Shown here in pieces: positions 1 through 7,244 of a DNA stretch of 7,907 nucleotides. The stretch's first letter is position 1, and every line of letters begins with the position of its first letter. The translations under genes were made by a program, and so were the position numbers. The notes beneath the pieces are model-generated. The model did no database searches. It saw only the letters and a program-made list of their open reading frames with translations, and was not told where the DNA came from. Origin of the DNA: Cytophagaceae bacterium (lineage in GTDB: Bacteria > Bacteroidota > Bacteroidia > Cytophagales > Spirosomataceae); the NCBI GenBank assembly GCA_027485075.1, contig JAIXRT010000067.1:1-7907 (forward strand). The letters are read 5' to 3'.

Positions 1-801
1 CGCAATGGTACCTGGTATGGTCATTTCACAGGACTTAAATAACATAAACAATCCGGCCGTCGACATAACTACACTCGGCGAAAAATTAGCATACAACAAG
101 CCATAAAACTTGCCATCTTCGAGCGATTGCAGATACGTGCCTTGCATGGTCCAAAGCGTACCAATTATAAACAAACTCCAAGCAATAAGTTTCGAAAAGG
201 AATGTTTAGCCAGGTAATAACCCAAAACTAAATACCCAATATACCCAGTGAAATAAGGTAATTTGACCGGTAGGCTCAATCCCGGAAAATGCGAATTATC
301 AAACAAAATAGTCACCAACCACATCCCTAGAAAGAATTGCAAATGACTTTCACGTGCTTGACGTACCCAGGCGCCAATAATGGGTATAAAGAGGTAAACA
401 CCCACAATCATGTAGATGTACCAAAAATGATAGGAAGCCCCATCAAAAAATTGATTAAAAATCCACGTTAGGCTTTGCGACCGGCCACTCTGACGGACTT
501 GCCAGTTGAAAATCGCGAAAATCGAATTGTAAAAGAGAAAAGGAACGATGATTCTTAGAAAACTCTTTTTAAAAAAGGAGCCTATCTCCTCTTCTCTGGG
601 CAATAATAATGCTCCAGAGAGCATCACAAAAATAGGTACTGCATACCGGAAACCCCCATTATATACGTTGGCAAACCACCAGGCTGAATCTGGTATCTTC
701 CCAAAGCTCAATAAGACATTTGCGGCCGAATGAATCAGCAATACCGCAAGGGTTGCTGTGACACGCAGATTATCAAGATATTGAACTTTGGGAATGGCCA
801 T
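1..801 (-). CDS. Acyltransferase family 3 membrane protein, C-terminus beyond the window
   Basis: The frame is open from an ATG at 801 to the left edge, giving 267 residues of a family that usually has about 330-400. It is a polytopic inner-membrane protein of the acyltransferase 3 family (PF01757; WecH/OafA type), which moves acetyl or other acyl groups onto sugars, polysaccharides or lipids. Visible marks are the N-terminal block with Arg13 and His24 (R-x10-H, the conserved, probably catalytic His), the block HFWYIYMIVGVYLFIPII at 125-142, and roughly eight hydrophobic segments (about 13-31, 52-67, 82-99, 126-145, 156-167, 182-198, 205-219, 238-255). The start is set by a TGATG junction: the A of the upstream stop codon is the first base of this ATG, so translation is probably coupled to the molybdenum subunit gene. 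No signal peptide is needed. The acceptor cannot be read from sequence. Confident of the family, not of the substrate. Confidence 0.85.
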   Translation of the reverse strand, partial: MAIPKVQYLDNLRVTATLAVLLIHSAANVLLSFGKIPDSAWWFANVYNGGFRYAVPIFVMLSGALLLPREEEIGSFFKKSFLRIIVPFLFYNSIFAIFNWQVRQSGRSQSLTWIFNQFFDGASYHFWYIYMIVGVYLFIPIIGAWVRQARESHLQFFLGMWLVTILFDNSHFPGLSLPVKLPYFTGYIGYLVLGYYLAKHSFSKLIAWSLFIIGTLWTMQGTYLQSLEDGKFYGLLYANFSPSVVMSTAGLFMLFKSCEMTIPGTIA

Positions 802-2885
802 CAATAGAATGGTTGTTTATAAAAACGTTTTTTGGTTGCCGCATAAATCGCATTGGCGATTGACCCACCTGTGGGTGGTAATGCCGGCTCTCCCAATCCC
901 GTTGGGCTTATGCCATTATCCACAAAATATGCATCAATTTTCGGAATTTCGTTTCCTCGAATCATGCGGTATGCATTGAAATTCGTTGGACTGGTTACCC
1001 CCGCTTGGAAATTCAATTTCGCAAACATCGCATGACCCATGCCATCGATGATTGCACCTTTCACTTGATTCTCCGAGCCACTTAAATTAATAACCTCGCC
1101 ACAATCCGTTACAGCAGTTACATGCGTCACTTGTGGTTTTCCATTTTTCACTTGTACCTCCGCTACTTGCGCCACATAAGAGAAATGCGAGTAATACACA
1201 CTAAATCCTTGGTGTACCCCTGGTTTTTTCTTCCATTGAGACTTCTCTGCCACTTGCTTAATTACTTCGGCAAAGCGATCAGCCTCATAGGTGATTTTTC
1301 CTACCGGGTTCGATTTCACACGAGCTAATAAATCTAAACGCATTTGAATCGGATCTTTTCCAGCAGCTTCTGCCACCTCATCGAGAAATGCTTGCTCCGC
1401 AAAACCCAAGAAATTGGTTATTGGCGCACGCCATGGACCCGTTGTTACCGCAGATTTTTGATCTACTGATTCGATTAAAACATGGTCAATTGCCCCCACC
1501 GGGAAGTTGTCTTGACGGGTCGAATTACCGGCATTCAAACCTACGCCACGTAGATAAAACGAAGTAATATTTCCTTTGGCATCGATACCTGCTTTGAAAT
1601 GGTACCGAACAGCTGGTCGGTAAATTCCACCACCCATATCATCTTCACGCGTCCACATAACAAGAACAGGCTTTTTAATGATGCTCGATAATTCAGCGGC
1701 TTCTAGCGCGAAGTCATTATTCAAGCGCCGACCGAAGCCTCCCCCCATTTTAGTCAATTCAACTTGAACGGTATTTTCAGGAACGCCTAACAAAGTCGCA
1801 ACTGCTTTTTGAGCGGGCTGTGGTACTTGTGTGGGACCAGCCAAAATAACCGAACCCGGTTTCACATCCGCGAAAAAGTTCATCGGCTCCATCGGGCTGT
1901 GCGCAATAAATGGACACTCATAGGTTGCCTCAATGACTTTGGCAGCTTCTGAAATGGCTTTCGCAAAATCCCCATCTTTCCGCTGGACCGTTGCCTTATC
2001 TGTCTTCATACCAGCATCAAACCATGCTTGATGTGTATCATTTCCTTCCAACGGAGTATCTGATCCATACGAACATGTCAAATTCTGACGCGCCTGCATG
2101 ATTTCGTAGGTACTTGTACCCACGATAGCTACCTTATTTTTAAAGGAAACAACGTCAATAATACCCGGCATTTTCTTCACATCATCCGCGGAGAAAGATT
2201 TCAAAGTCGCCCCAAAAGGCGGACGAACGATCTGCGCAAATACCATGCCTGGCTTGCGAACATCTATTCCAAAAACTGGCTTTCCAGTAACAATATCTTT
2301 ATTATCCACGCCGCGAACACGCGTTCCAATGATTTTATAATCTTTGCGATCCTTGAACGTAACGGTCGAAGGAACGGGCAACTTTGCCGCTTCCGCAGCT
2401 AAAGAACCATAGGATGCTTTCTGCCCAGCTGGCCCTAGAACAAAACCTTTTGATGTTTTGCAAACACTTGCATCTACTTTCCATTGATTCGCAGCTGCTT
2501 GCACCATCATTTGGCGTACACTGGCACCCGCTTTGCGTAAACGCTCCCACGAATGTTTTAAGGCCCCCGAACCTCCGGTCAACTGGCGTTCAAAATTCTG
2601 TGTATCTAAATTTGCCTGTAAGACTTCTACTTGCTTCCAATCCACATCCAACTCCTCAGCCACAACGACTGGAAAAGCTGTTTTAATCCCTTGACCAATC
2701 TCTGGATTTGGCGAATACAAGCGAATTTTACCAGCGGCATCAATGCTTAAAAACGCATTGAATCTACCTGGCTCATTGGCAATCGCCATCGTAGCTCCCT
2801 TGGATTCGAACCAATCAAATCCGAGGGTAAACACACTCGTAAAGAGTGCTGTTTGTTGGATAAAATTTCTACGTGTCGTTTTCAT
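801..2885 (-). CDS. IorB-type molybdopterin-binding large subunit of a xanthine dehydrogenase-family oxidoreductase, Tat-exported
   Basis: This 694-residue protein is the molybdenum catalytic subunit of a hydroxylase related to isoquinoline 1-oxidoreductase beta (IorB) and to periplasmic aldehyde dehydrogenases. Such enzymes hydroxylate N-heterocycles or oxidise aldehydes with water and pass electrons to iron-sulfur centres. Residues 1-30 form a Tat signal (TTRRNFI at 3-9, then a hydrophobic stretch), so the folded enzyme is expected in the periplasm. Residues about 58-95 (GQGIKTAFPVVVAEELDVDW) resemble a molybdenum-domain segment placed ahead of the hammerhead domain (about 200-290), the rearranged order I associate with IorB-type proteins. 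Further marks are HSPMEPMN at 329-336, GGGFGRR at 381-387, and GLGEPALPPTGG at 663-674, whose Glu666 fits the catalytic base. Length is near the usual 700-780. The ATG overlaps the upstream stop by 4 bases (ATGA), so the [2Fe-2S] partner is translationally coupled. The substrate is unknown; isoquinoline should not be assumed. Confidence 0.92.
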   Translation of the reverse strand: MKTTRRNFIQQTALFTSVFTLGFDWFESKGATMAIANEPGRFNAFLSIDAAGKIRLYSPNPEIGQGIKTAFPVVVAEELDVDWKQVEVLQANLDTQNFERQLTGGSGALKHSWERLRKAGASVRQMMVQAAANQWKVDASVCKTSKGFVLGPAGQKASYGSLAAEAAKLPVPSTVTFKDRKDYKIIGTRVRGVDNKDIVTGKPVFGIDVRKPGMVFAQIVRPPFGATLKSFSADDVKKMPGIIDVVSFKNKVAIVGTSTYEIMQARQNLTCSYGSDTPLEGNDTHQAWFDAGMKTDKATVQRKDGDFAKAISEAAKVIEATYECPFIAHSPMEPMNFFADVKPGSVILAGPTQVPQPAQKAVATLLGVPENTVQVELTKMGGGFGRRLNNDFALEAAELSSIIKKPVLVMWTREDDMGGGIYRPAVRYHFKAGIDAKGNITSFYLRGVGLNAGNSTRQDNFPVGAIDHVLIESVDQKSAVTTGPWRAPITNFLGFAEQAFLDEVAEAAGKDPIQMRLDLLARVKSNPVGKITYEADRFAEVIKQVAEKSQWKKKPGVHQGFSVYYSHFSYVAQVAEVQVKNGKPQVTHVTAVTDCGEVINLSGSENQVKGAIIDGMGHAMFAKLNFQAGVTSPTNFNAYRMIRGNEIPKIDAYFVDNGISPTGLGEPALPPTGGSIANAIYAATKKRFYKQPFY

Positions 2886-3343
2886 TTCTTGACTTTTTTA
2901 GAGGCTAATGCGACTGCTTCTTGGATGCGGTGGTAGGTGCCGCACCGACAAATATTTCCGGCCATGCCGTCAACAATTTCTTGTTTCGAGGGATGCGGAT
3001 TTTTCTTCAATAAGGCTGCGGCGGTCATGATTTGACCCGCTTGGCAATAGCCACATTGCGCTACATCTAATTCGTCCCAAGCCTCTTGAATCGGATGTTT
3101 TCCTGCAGGATCTAGGCCCTCAATTGTGGTAATCTGTGTATTTGCCACAGCAGAAATAGGTAAAACACATGAACGTGTAGCTTCCCCATTCACCCAAACT
3201 GTACAAGCACCGCATTGCGCGATACCGCAACCAAACTTGGTCCCTAAAAGCCCTGCATGATCACGTAAAGCCCACAAAAGCGGGGTATTGGAATCAATGT
3301 CCAAGCTTACTTTTTTTCGATTAATCGTCAATGTGATTGCCAT
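2882..3343 (-). CDS. [2Fe-2S] iron-sulfur subunit of the molybdenum hydroxylase (IorA/CoxS type)
   Basis: At 153 residues this matches the usual length of the small electron-transfer subunit of xanthine dehydrogenase-family enzymes. The N-terminal plant-type ferredoxin domain carries Cys39, Cys44, Cys47 and Cys59 (CGIAQCGAC at 39-47). The C-terminal helical domain carries Cys97, Cys100, Cys132 and Cys134 (CGYC at 97-100 and CRC at 132-134), giving the two expected [2Fe-2S] clusters, all ligands present. It has no signal peptide. By family knowledge it would bind the molybdenum subunit in the cytoplasm and leave the cell with it through the Tat signal of the larger partner. Its ATG lies 3 bases after the TAA of the DUF1080 gene, and its TGA overlaps the next ATG by 4 bases. 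The usual third component, a FAD subunit or a cytochrome c, is not in the window. Family assignment is firm; the physiological electron acceptor is unknown. Confidence 0.95.
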   Translation of the reverse strand: MAITLTINRKKVSLDIDSNTPLLWALRDHAGLLGTKFGCGIAQCGACTVWVNGEATRSCVLPISAVANTQITTIEGLDPAGKHPIQEAWDELDVAQCGYCQAGQIMTAAALLKKNPHPSKQEIVDGMAGNICRCGTYHRIQEAVALASKKVKK

Positions 3344-3346
3344 GAC

Positions 3347-5905
3347 TTATTTTTTCTTTTTAATGATTTCTTTAATTCGAATGTTCCGAAATTTCAACGG
3401 AGACCCATGACCTAAAAACCCAATATGGCCTGTTTTGTTTAACAAACCTGGATGTTCTTTGTGATCCGGCGTTCCATCTTTAATGGCCTGAACAATGTCG
3501 CCATCAGTAATAACTTCTCCATTTAAAATAACTTTAATGTGATTTCCCTCTGCAATCACTTCCTGCTCATTCCATTCACCTACTGGTTTTAAAAAACCTT
3601 GCTTAGCTGGGATGATGCCATAGACAGAACCATGGTATTGATAAGGTTGTAATTTGGCATAAATGGGAGATGTATTATCCAAAATCTGTAATTCCATCCC
3701 CACGTAGGCAGCGTCACCTTCAAGCGGCGTACGGATACCTAAGCCGTTATTGGCGCCAGGTGTCAACTGAAAATCAAACTTCATGTGAAAATCGCCGTAT
3801 TCTTTTTTGGTGTACAAATTACCTTTGCCACCACGTTTCGGATCTACCACTAACTCACCATTTACTGGGTAATAATCCGTCGTATTTCCGGTCCAATTAA
3901 ACAACGAAGAGCCATCGAAAAGTGGCTCAAAACCAACTTCCTCGGGTGTATACGCAGGCTGTGGAGTCAATTCCTTCACATAAATGTTTCGGTATACAAT
4001 ATGATTTCCATGCGCTTGTAATTCAATGGCATCCTTGATGAAAATCGGAATTTTACGATCCCAGTAGTTTTCCAAAATCACATTGTCCACGACTAACTCG
4101 CCATTCAAATAAACGGTAACGCGTTCTCCGCGCATAACCACGCGGAACGTATTCCATTCTCCTACGGGATTATCAGCCACTTTCAGAGGATTCTTCGGAT
4201 TAATTTGATTGTTGTACAAACCTCCTGAACCTACTTGTGCGCCCACACGCGTTAGCGCCGTATCCCATATCTGAACTTGTGGTGAACCACGAAGATAAAG
4301 TCCCGCATCACCTTCTTTTTCAATCTTCCAGTCGATGGTTAACTCAAAATCTTGATAATCTTTGACCGAACATAAATTATCGCCATGGCCAGTGAAGTGA
4401 AGTTCCTCTCCTTGCGCCAACCAGCCTTTGCGCATAATCGAATCGGCTTTGATTTGCTTCATGGCTAGGGTATCCGCAGAAGTCTTACGACGTTTAACGG
4501 GATTGTCAACTAAACCTTTCCAACCACGTAAGTCGGTACTATTATACATCGTGTAAAATCCACGACCAGGGTTGCTTTTCATCACTTGGTCACGAATGGC
4601 AGCATCCGAAATTTGCCATTGGTTTTCAAGTGTCCATTCTTTAGTCATTTGACCTTGAAAAGCAGGATTGGCCACATAAAGTGCCGCCAAACCATCCACT
4701 GCTATTTGCTTACTATTAGGTTCCTTCAATCCTAAATACAGCGTCCGCATGGCTGATAACGAATTACATTTGGCCAATCCCCTGTAAATCTGCTCGCGGA
4801 TATCGATGTTTTGGGTTAAATCCAGCGCGTTGCGGTAACGTAAAACTTGTTGGTCTACATTCGCAAATGCACGTCCATTAATGCGTACAAAAGCTTTTAA
4901 TGCCTCTTCATCTTTCTTTCCTAAAGCATACAACCAGTCCAAATTGGCCACTTCCTGAACGAAAGGCACCCAATTATTTTTGTGTGCTGCCGCTAAGGCA
5001 AATGCCGTTATTTTACTGTTACGTGAACCGTCCTGCTTAATCAATTGCGTCATACAATTTTGAAGAGCCTTAATTTCATTCGGCAACTGAGCAATCGATA
5101 ATTTCTCAGCAATCAGATCAAAATCTTTCAATTCCACCCAAAAAGTCAACGCCTCAAATCCAGCCGCACGTTGTGGATGATTAGATTGTACGGCCCGCCA
5201 TACTAACGTTTTTACCTCTGGCCACTGTCGATCACTTCCGTAGGTCAACAAAACTGTTTTTTGTGCTGTTGACGCCTGTTCGTAGGTACTGAGCCTAGCT
5301 TTTAAGAAATCATTTGCCGCTAAGGTAGTCGTCAAGTCGGCTATTTTTTGTGCATCAACTTGATTCGATTTTAACATATCCCAAACAGCTGGAAGTCCTT
5401 TGGCCCCTTGAACCTGCAATTGAGAAATAATCTGTTCCGTTTTGAAATTCGAATTTTGAATAAGTGGCAAGGCCCAAGCGGCTTTGTAAATTCCCACCGC
5501 TCGAACAAATGCTTTTTGATGCGCGGCATCCCAGGTTTTTATGCTGATGTTGGTGCGCGGCTTAGCCAATAATTGCTTTAAAATAAATGCGGTAACCTGT
5601 GGTTTCGCAGTTGGATATTGTGCGATTAGGATACTTTCATCTTGTTTGGCAATTAAACCGATTAACTCACATTGCGTCGCCTCCGGCAGGTCTGGGCGCA
5701 AAAACGCTTTTAACTCGGCCGTGTTTTTTGCGTTGGCCAATATGAAAGCTTCCGTCGCCTGCGTAGGTTCATATACACCTTTGCTCGCATATGCTGCCGC
5801 TTTTAAGGCAGGTGTGGCTCCTTGAGTCCGAAAATTAAGTTGCTGCTCGCGGGAAGATTGCGCGAGGGTTTGCCAACTAATCAATACTAATAGTAAATAT
5901 TTCAT
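3347..5905 (-). CDS. Secreted protein with helical (HEAT-like) N-terminus and two DUF1080 (3-keto-disaccharide hydrolase family) domains
   Basis: An 852-residue protein with a Sec signal peptide (MKYLLLVLISWQTLAQS, cut probably near residue 17; no lipobox Cys). Residues about 20-440 are predicted helical, rich in Ala, Leu, Lys and Gln, and HEAT-like by eye. Two DUF1080 domains (PF06439, jelly-roll fold) follow. The first, about 449-645, has DNLCSVKDYQDFELTIDW at 509-526, GLYLRGSPQVQIWD at 535-548 and PVGEWN at 580-585. The second, about 658-848, has MELQILDN at 737-744 and a matching PVGEWN at 774-779. Both end in an RNI-type strand (YRNIYVKEL, FRNIRIKEI). PF06439 is named for hydrolysis of 3-keto-disaccharides, so a role in cleaving a keto-glycoside made by the upstream oxidoreductase is plausible. 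Which domain is catalytic, and which binds glycan, cannot be told here. The gene starts 5 bases after the preceding stop, without a clear Shine-Dalgarno, and ends in a Lys-rich tail (KKKK). Confidence 0.9.
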   Translation of the reverse strand: MKYLLLVLISWQTLAQSSREQQLNFRTQGATPALKAAAYASKGVYEPTQATEAFILANAKNTAELKAFLRPDLPEATQCELIGLIAKQDESILIAQYPTAKPQVTAFILKQLLAKPRTNISIKTWDAAHQKAFVRAVGIYKAAWALPLIQNSNFKTEQIISQLQVQGAKGLPAVWDMLKSNQVDAQKIADLTTTLAANDFLKARLSTYEQASTAQKTVLLTYGSDRQWPEVKTLVWRAVQSNHPQRAAGFEALTFWVELKDFDLIAEKLSIAQLPNEIKALQNCMTQLIKQDGSRNSKITAFALAAAHKNNWVPFVQEVANLDWLYALGKKDEEALKAFVRINGRAFANVDQQVLRYRNALDLTQNIDIREQIYRGLAKCNSLSAMRTLYLGLKEPNSKQIAVDGLAALYVANPAFQGQMTKEWTLENQWQISDAAIRDQVMKSNPGRGFYTMYNSTDLRGWKGLVDNPVKRRKTSADTLAMKQIKADSIMRKGWLAQGEELHFTGHGDNLCSVKDYQDFELTIDWKIEKEGDAGLYLRGSPQVQIWDTALTRVGAQVGSGGLYNNQINPKNPLKVADNPVGEWNTFRVVMRGERVTVYLNGELVVDNVILENYWDRKIPIFIKDAIELQAHGNHIVYRNIYVKELTPQPAYTPEEVGFEPLFDGSSLFNWTGNTTDYYPVNGELVVDPKRGGKGNLYTKKEYGDFHMKFDFQLTPGANNGLGIRTPLEGDAAYVGMELQILDNTSPIYAKLQPYQYHGSVYGIIPAKQGFLKPVGEWNEQEVIAEGNHIKVILNGEVITDGDIVQAIKDGTPDHKEHPGLLNKTGHIGFLGHGSPLKFRNIRIKEIIKKKK

Positions 5906-5910
5906 GTCGT

Positions 5911-7167
5911 TTAGAGGATATAAGGTGCGCGCATCGGCTGATTAATGAGACTATTTGCTTCTGGATCGCCGATAAATTCTTGTTTAACGGAATCAAATTT
6001 AAGATTTCGGTGTAAGCGCATCGCGATTAAACCCATGTTGATGAGTGTACAAGAACGATGTCCATTTTCCTCATTCAAGGCAAATTGCGTTCTATTTTTT
6101 ACCGAATCTACGAAGTCGATTTGTTGGGCCGGTGGCTCAGGAAACTCCGCTAATTTACGTTCTAAATCAGGGATGTCTGACTTGAAATTGCGGTATAATT
6201 TTCCTTTGGGGCCTTCGATGTAGGCTACTTTTTCATCTTTAGCTTCGCCATCCAGAACGATTTGACATCCGTCGGCATAGGTATAGGTAATGCGATTGAA
6301 GATTCCAACGGCGTCTTTATCTTGAACAGGGGCGTCTACCTCTACATAAACTGGACTTTCGTTGTCTTTTCCAAGCATATATTGAATCGGATCCATGTAG
6401 TGCTGACCCATATCGCCTAGCGCGCCACCATCGTAATCCCAATAACCACGGAACGTTTGGTGGGTACGATGCACATTATATGGTTTGTAAGGCGCAGGTC
6501 CGAGCCAAGCGTCGTAGTCTAATTCAGGGGGAACGGGTTGTGGCGTCAAATCTGTTTTGCCCACCCAATAGAATTTCCAGTCGAAACCGGTGTGTTTACT
6601 GACGGTAAATTTCAGCGGCCAACCGAGTAGCCCAGAATCGACTAATTTCTTCATCGGTTTCACCGGGCAATTCAATCCGTAGAAATTACTTTCAAAACGG
6701 AACCACGTATTCAAGCGGAAAATCCGACCATGCTGTTGGACTGCTTCCTTTAATCTTTGTCCTTCTCCAATTGTCCGGGTCATCGGTTTTTCACACCAAA
6801 CATCTTTACCTGCCCTAGCTGCATCTGCGGCCATGATTCCATGCCAATGCGGCGGGGTAGCTACATGGACAATGTCCACTTCAGGGAGTTGAATCATTTC
6901 ACGGTAGTCGGAGAAAGCTTTCACGCCTTTCCCTACTTTATCTAATCCGAGTTGTAGATTTTTTTTGTCTACATCACACAATGCAACGACACGTGTTCCA
7001 GCATAAGGGATGTGGCCACGGCCCATGCCGCCGGTACCGATGATTGCTTTGGTAAGTTGGTCTGATGGGGCCAAAAAGCCTTTTCCGAGCACGTGGCGTG
7101 GCACAATACTAAACGCCGCTAAGGAAAGGACGGATTGACCTAGGAATTTTCTTCTTGAAACTGACAT
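5911..7167 (-). CDS. Gfo/Idh/MocA family oxidoreductase with Tat signal
   Basis: A 418-residue NAD(P)-dependent sugar or polyol oxidoreductase of the Gfo/Idh/MocA family. The N-terminus is a clear Tat signal (SRRKFLG at 4-10, hydrophobic stretch to about 22, then a likely cleavage near 28), so it should be exported already folded with its nucleotide bound, as glucose-fructose oxidoreductase is. A Rossmann domain follows, with GTGGMG at 44-49 and an acidic strand end VALCDVD at 61-67 (Asp65 or Asp67 could favour NAD). The EKP motif at 126-128 supplies the usual active-site Lys127, and the C-terminal substrate domain shows GGALGDMGQHYMD at 247-259 with Asp252 and His256 in the conserved positions. 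It is the first gene of the five-gene set, 5 bases ahead of the DUF1080 gene. That pairing suggests oxidation of a sugar hydroxyl (C3 by analogy) ahead of keto-glycoside cleavage. The exact sugar is not deducible. The ATG at 7167 is chosen because the Tat motif sits directly after it. Confidence 0.93.
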   Translation of the reverse strand: MSVSRRKFLGQSVLSLAAFSIVPRHVLGKGFLAPSDQLTKAIIGTGGMGRGHIPYAGTRVVALCDVDKKNLQLGLDKVGKGVKAFSDYREMIQLPEVDIVHVATPPHWHGIMAADAARAGKDVWCEKPMTRTIGEGQRLKEAVQQHGRIFRLNTWFRFESNFYGLNCPVKPMKKLVDSGLLGWPLKFTVSKHTGFDWKFYWVGKTDLTPQPVPPELDYDAWLGPAPYKPYNVHRTHQTFRGYWDYDGGALGDMGQHYMDPIQYMLGKDNESPVYVEVDAPVQDKDAVGIFNRITYTYADGCQIVLDGEAKDEKVAYIEGPKGKLYRNFKSDIPDLERKLAEFPEPPAQQIDFVDSVKNRTQFALNEENGHRSCTLINMGLIAMRLHRNLKFDSVKQEFIGDPEANSLINQPMRAPYIL

Positions 7168-7196
7168 AATTGAATAGGTTTTGCGGAACTAATATA

Positions 7197-7208
7197 GGAA
7201 ATTTTTCC
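7197..7208. repeat. Small inverted repeat GGAAA-TT-TTTCC
   Basis: Perfect 5-base arms (7197-7201 and 7204-7208) separated by 2 bases. It sits just upstream of the candidate -7 element on the minus strand, where a repressor or activator might bind. It is short and AT-rich enough to arise by chance, and no regulator gene is nearby to support an operator role. Confidence 0.25.
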
Positions 7209-7210
7209 GA

Positions 7211-7229
7211 TAGACACTGTCGGGGTCTA
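7211..7229 (-). terminator. Weak hairpin after LutC, doubtful terminator
   Basis: On the minus strand, about 16 bases after the LutC stop, TAGAC and GTCTA form a 5-base stem around a 9-base loop (CCCGACAGT). A competing small hairpin (GGTC-GTA-GACC) overlaps its left side. There is no T-run after the stem; an A-rich stretch follows instead. It does not look like a good intrinsic terminator, so read-through from the lut genes into the oxidoreductase operon is possible. Confidence 0.2.
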
Positions 7230-7244
7230 CGACCTATTTAGCGA

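Larger units (their letters stand above)
1..7167 (-). other. Probable five-gene operon: oxidoreductase, DUF1080 protein, [2Fe-2S] subunit, molybdenum subunit, acyltransferase
   Basis: All five genes run the same way with junctions of +5, +3, -4 and -1 bases, leaving no room for internal promoters or terminators outside coding sequence. Two junctions are stop-start overlaps (ATGA at 2882-2885 and TGATG at 799-803), which favour coupled translation. Three of the five products carry an export or membrane signal of their own (Tat, Sec, Tat), the fourth has a Tat-bearing partner, and the fifth is an integral membrane protein, so the whole set acts at or outside the inner membrane. The operon may continue left of the window. 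Transcription as one unit is inferred from spacing, not shown. Confidence 0.85.
7168..7244. promoter_or_regulatory. 77-base intergenic gap upstream of the oxidoreductase operon
   Basis: This is the only non-coding stretch in the window, between the LutC stop and the oxidoreductase start. On the minus strand TATATTAG (7196-7189) is a near match to the Bacteroidota -7 element TAnnTTTG and lies 22 bases ahead of the ATG at 7167. No convincing TTG-type -33 element is placed correctly upstream, so the call is weak. The leader just before the ATG (CCTATTCAATT) has no Shine-Dalgarno, as usual in this phylum. The gap is the natural place for the operon promoter if it does not simply read on from the lut genes. 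Confidence 0.35.

Noticed and set aside
548..979. Two plus-strand open frames (548-733 and 788-979)
   Set aside because: They oppose the acyltransferase gene and the end of the molybdenum subunit gene; the minus-strand products carry the family motifs.
2384..2686. Plus-strand open frame of 100 codons opposite the molybdenum subunit gene
   Set aside because: Antisense to a well-supported coding region; Pro- and Leu-rich product without family features.
3341..3365. Possible frameshift or read-through fusion of the DUF1080 protein to the [2Fe-2S] subunit, since they are in the same frame with only TAA and one codon between and an A-rich run before the stop
   Set aside because: Both proteins have complete natural ends, no proper slippery heptamer is in register, and a Sec-exported fusion could not carry a cytoplasmically assembled cluster. 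Ordinary adjacent genes explain it.
5541..5825. Plus-strand open frame of 94 codons opposite the DUF1080 gene
   Set aside because: Antisense shadow of the helical N-terminal region; no domain and no start context.
7211..7229. Riboswitch or structured RNA in the intergenic gap
   Set aside because: Only 4-5 base stems are seen in 77 bases, too little for any known riboswitch class.
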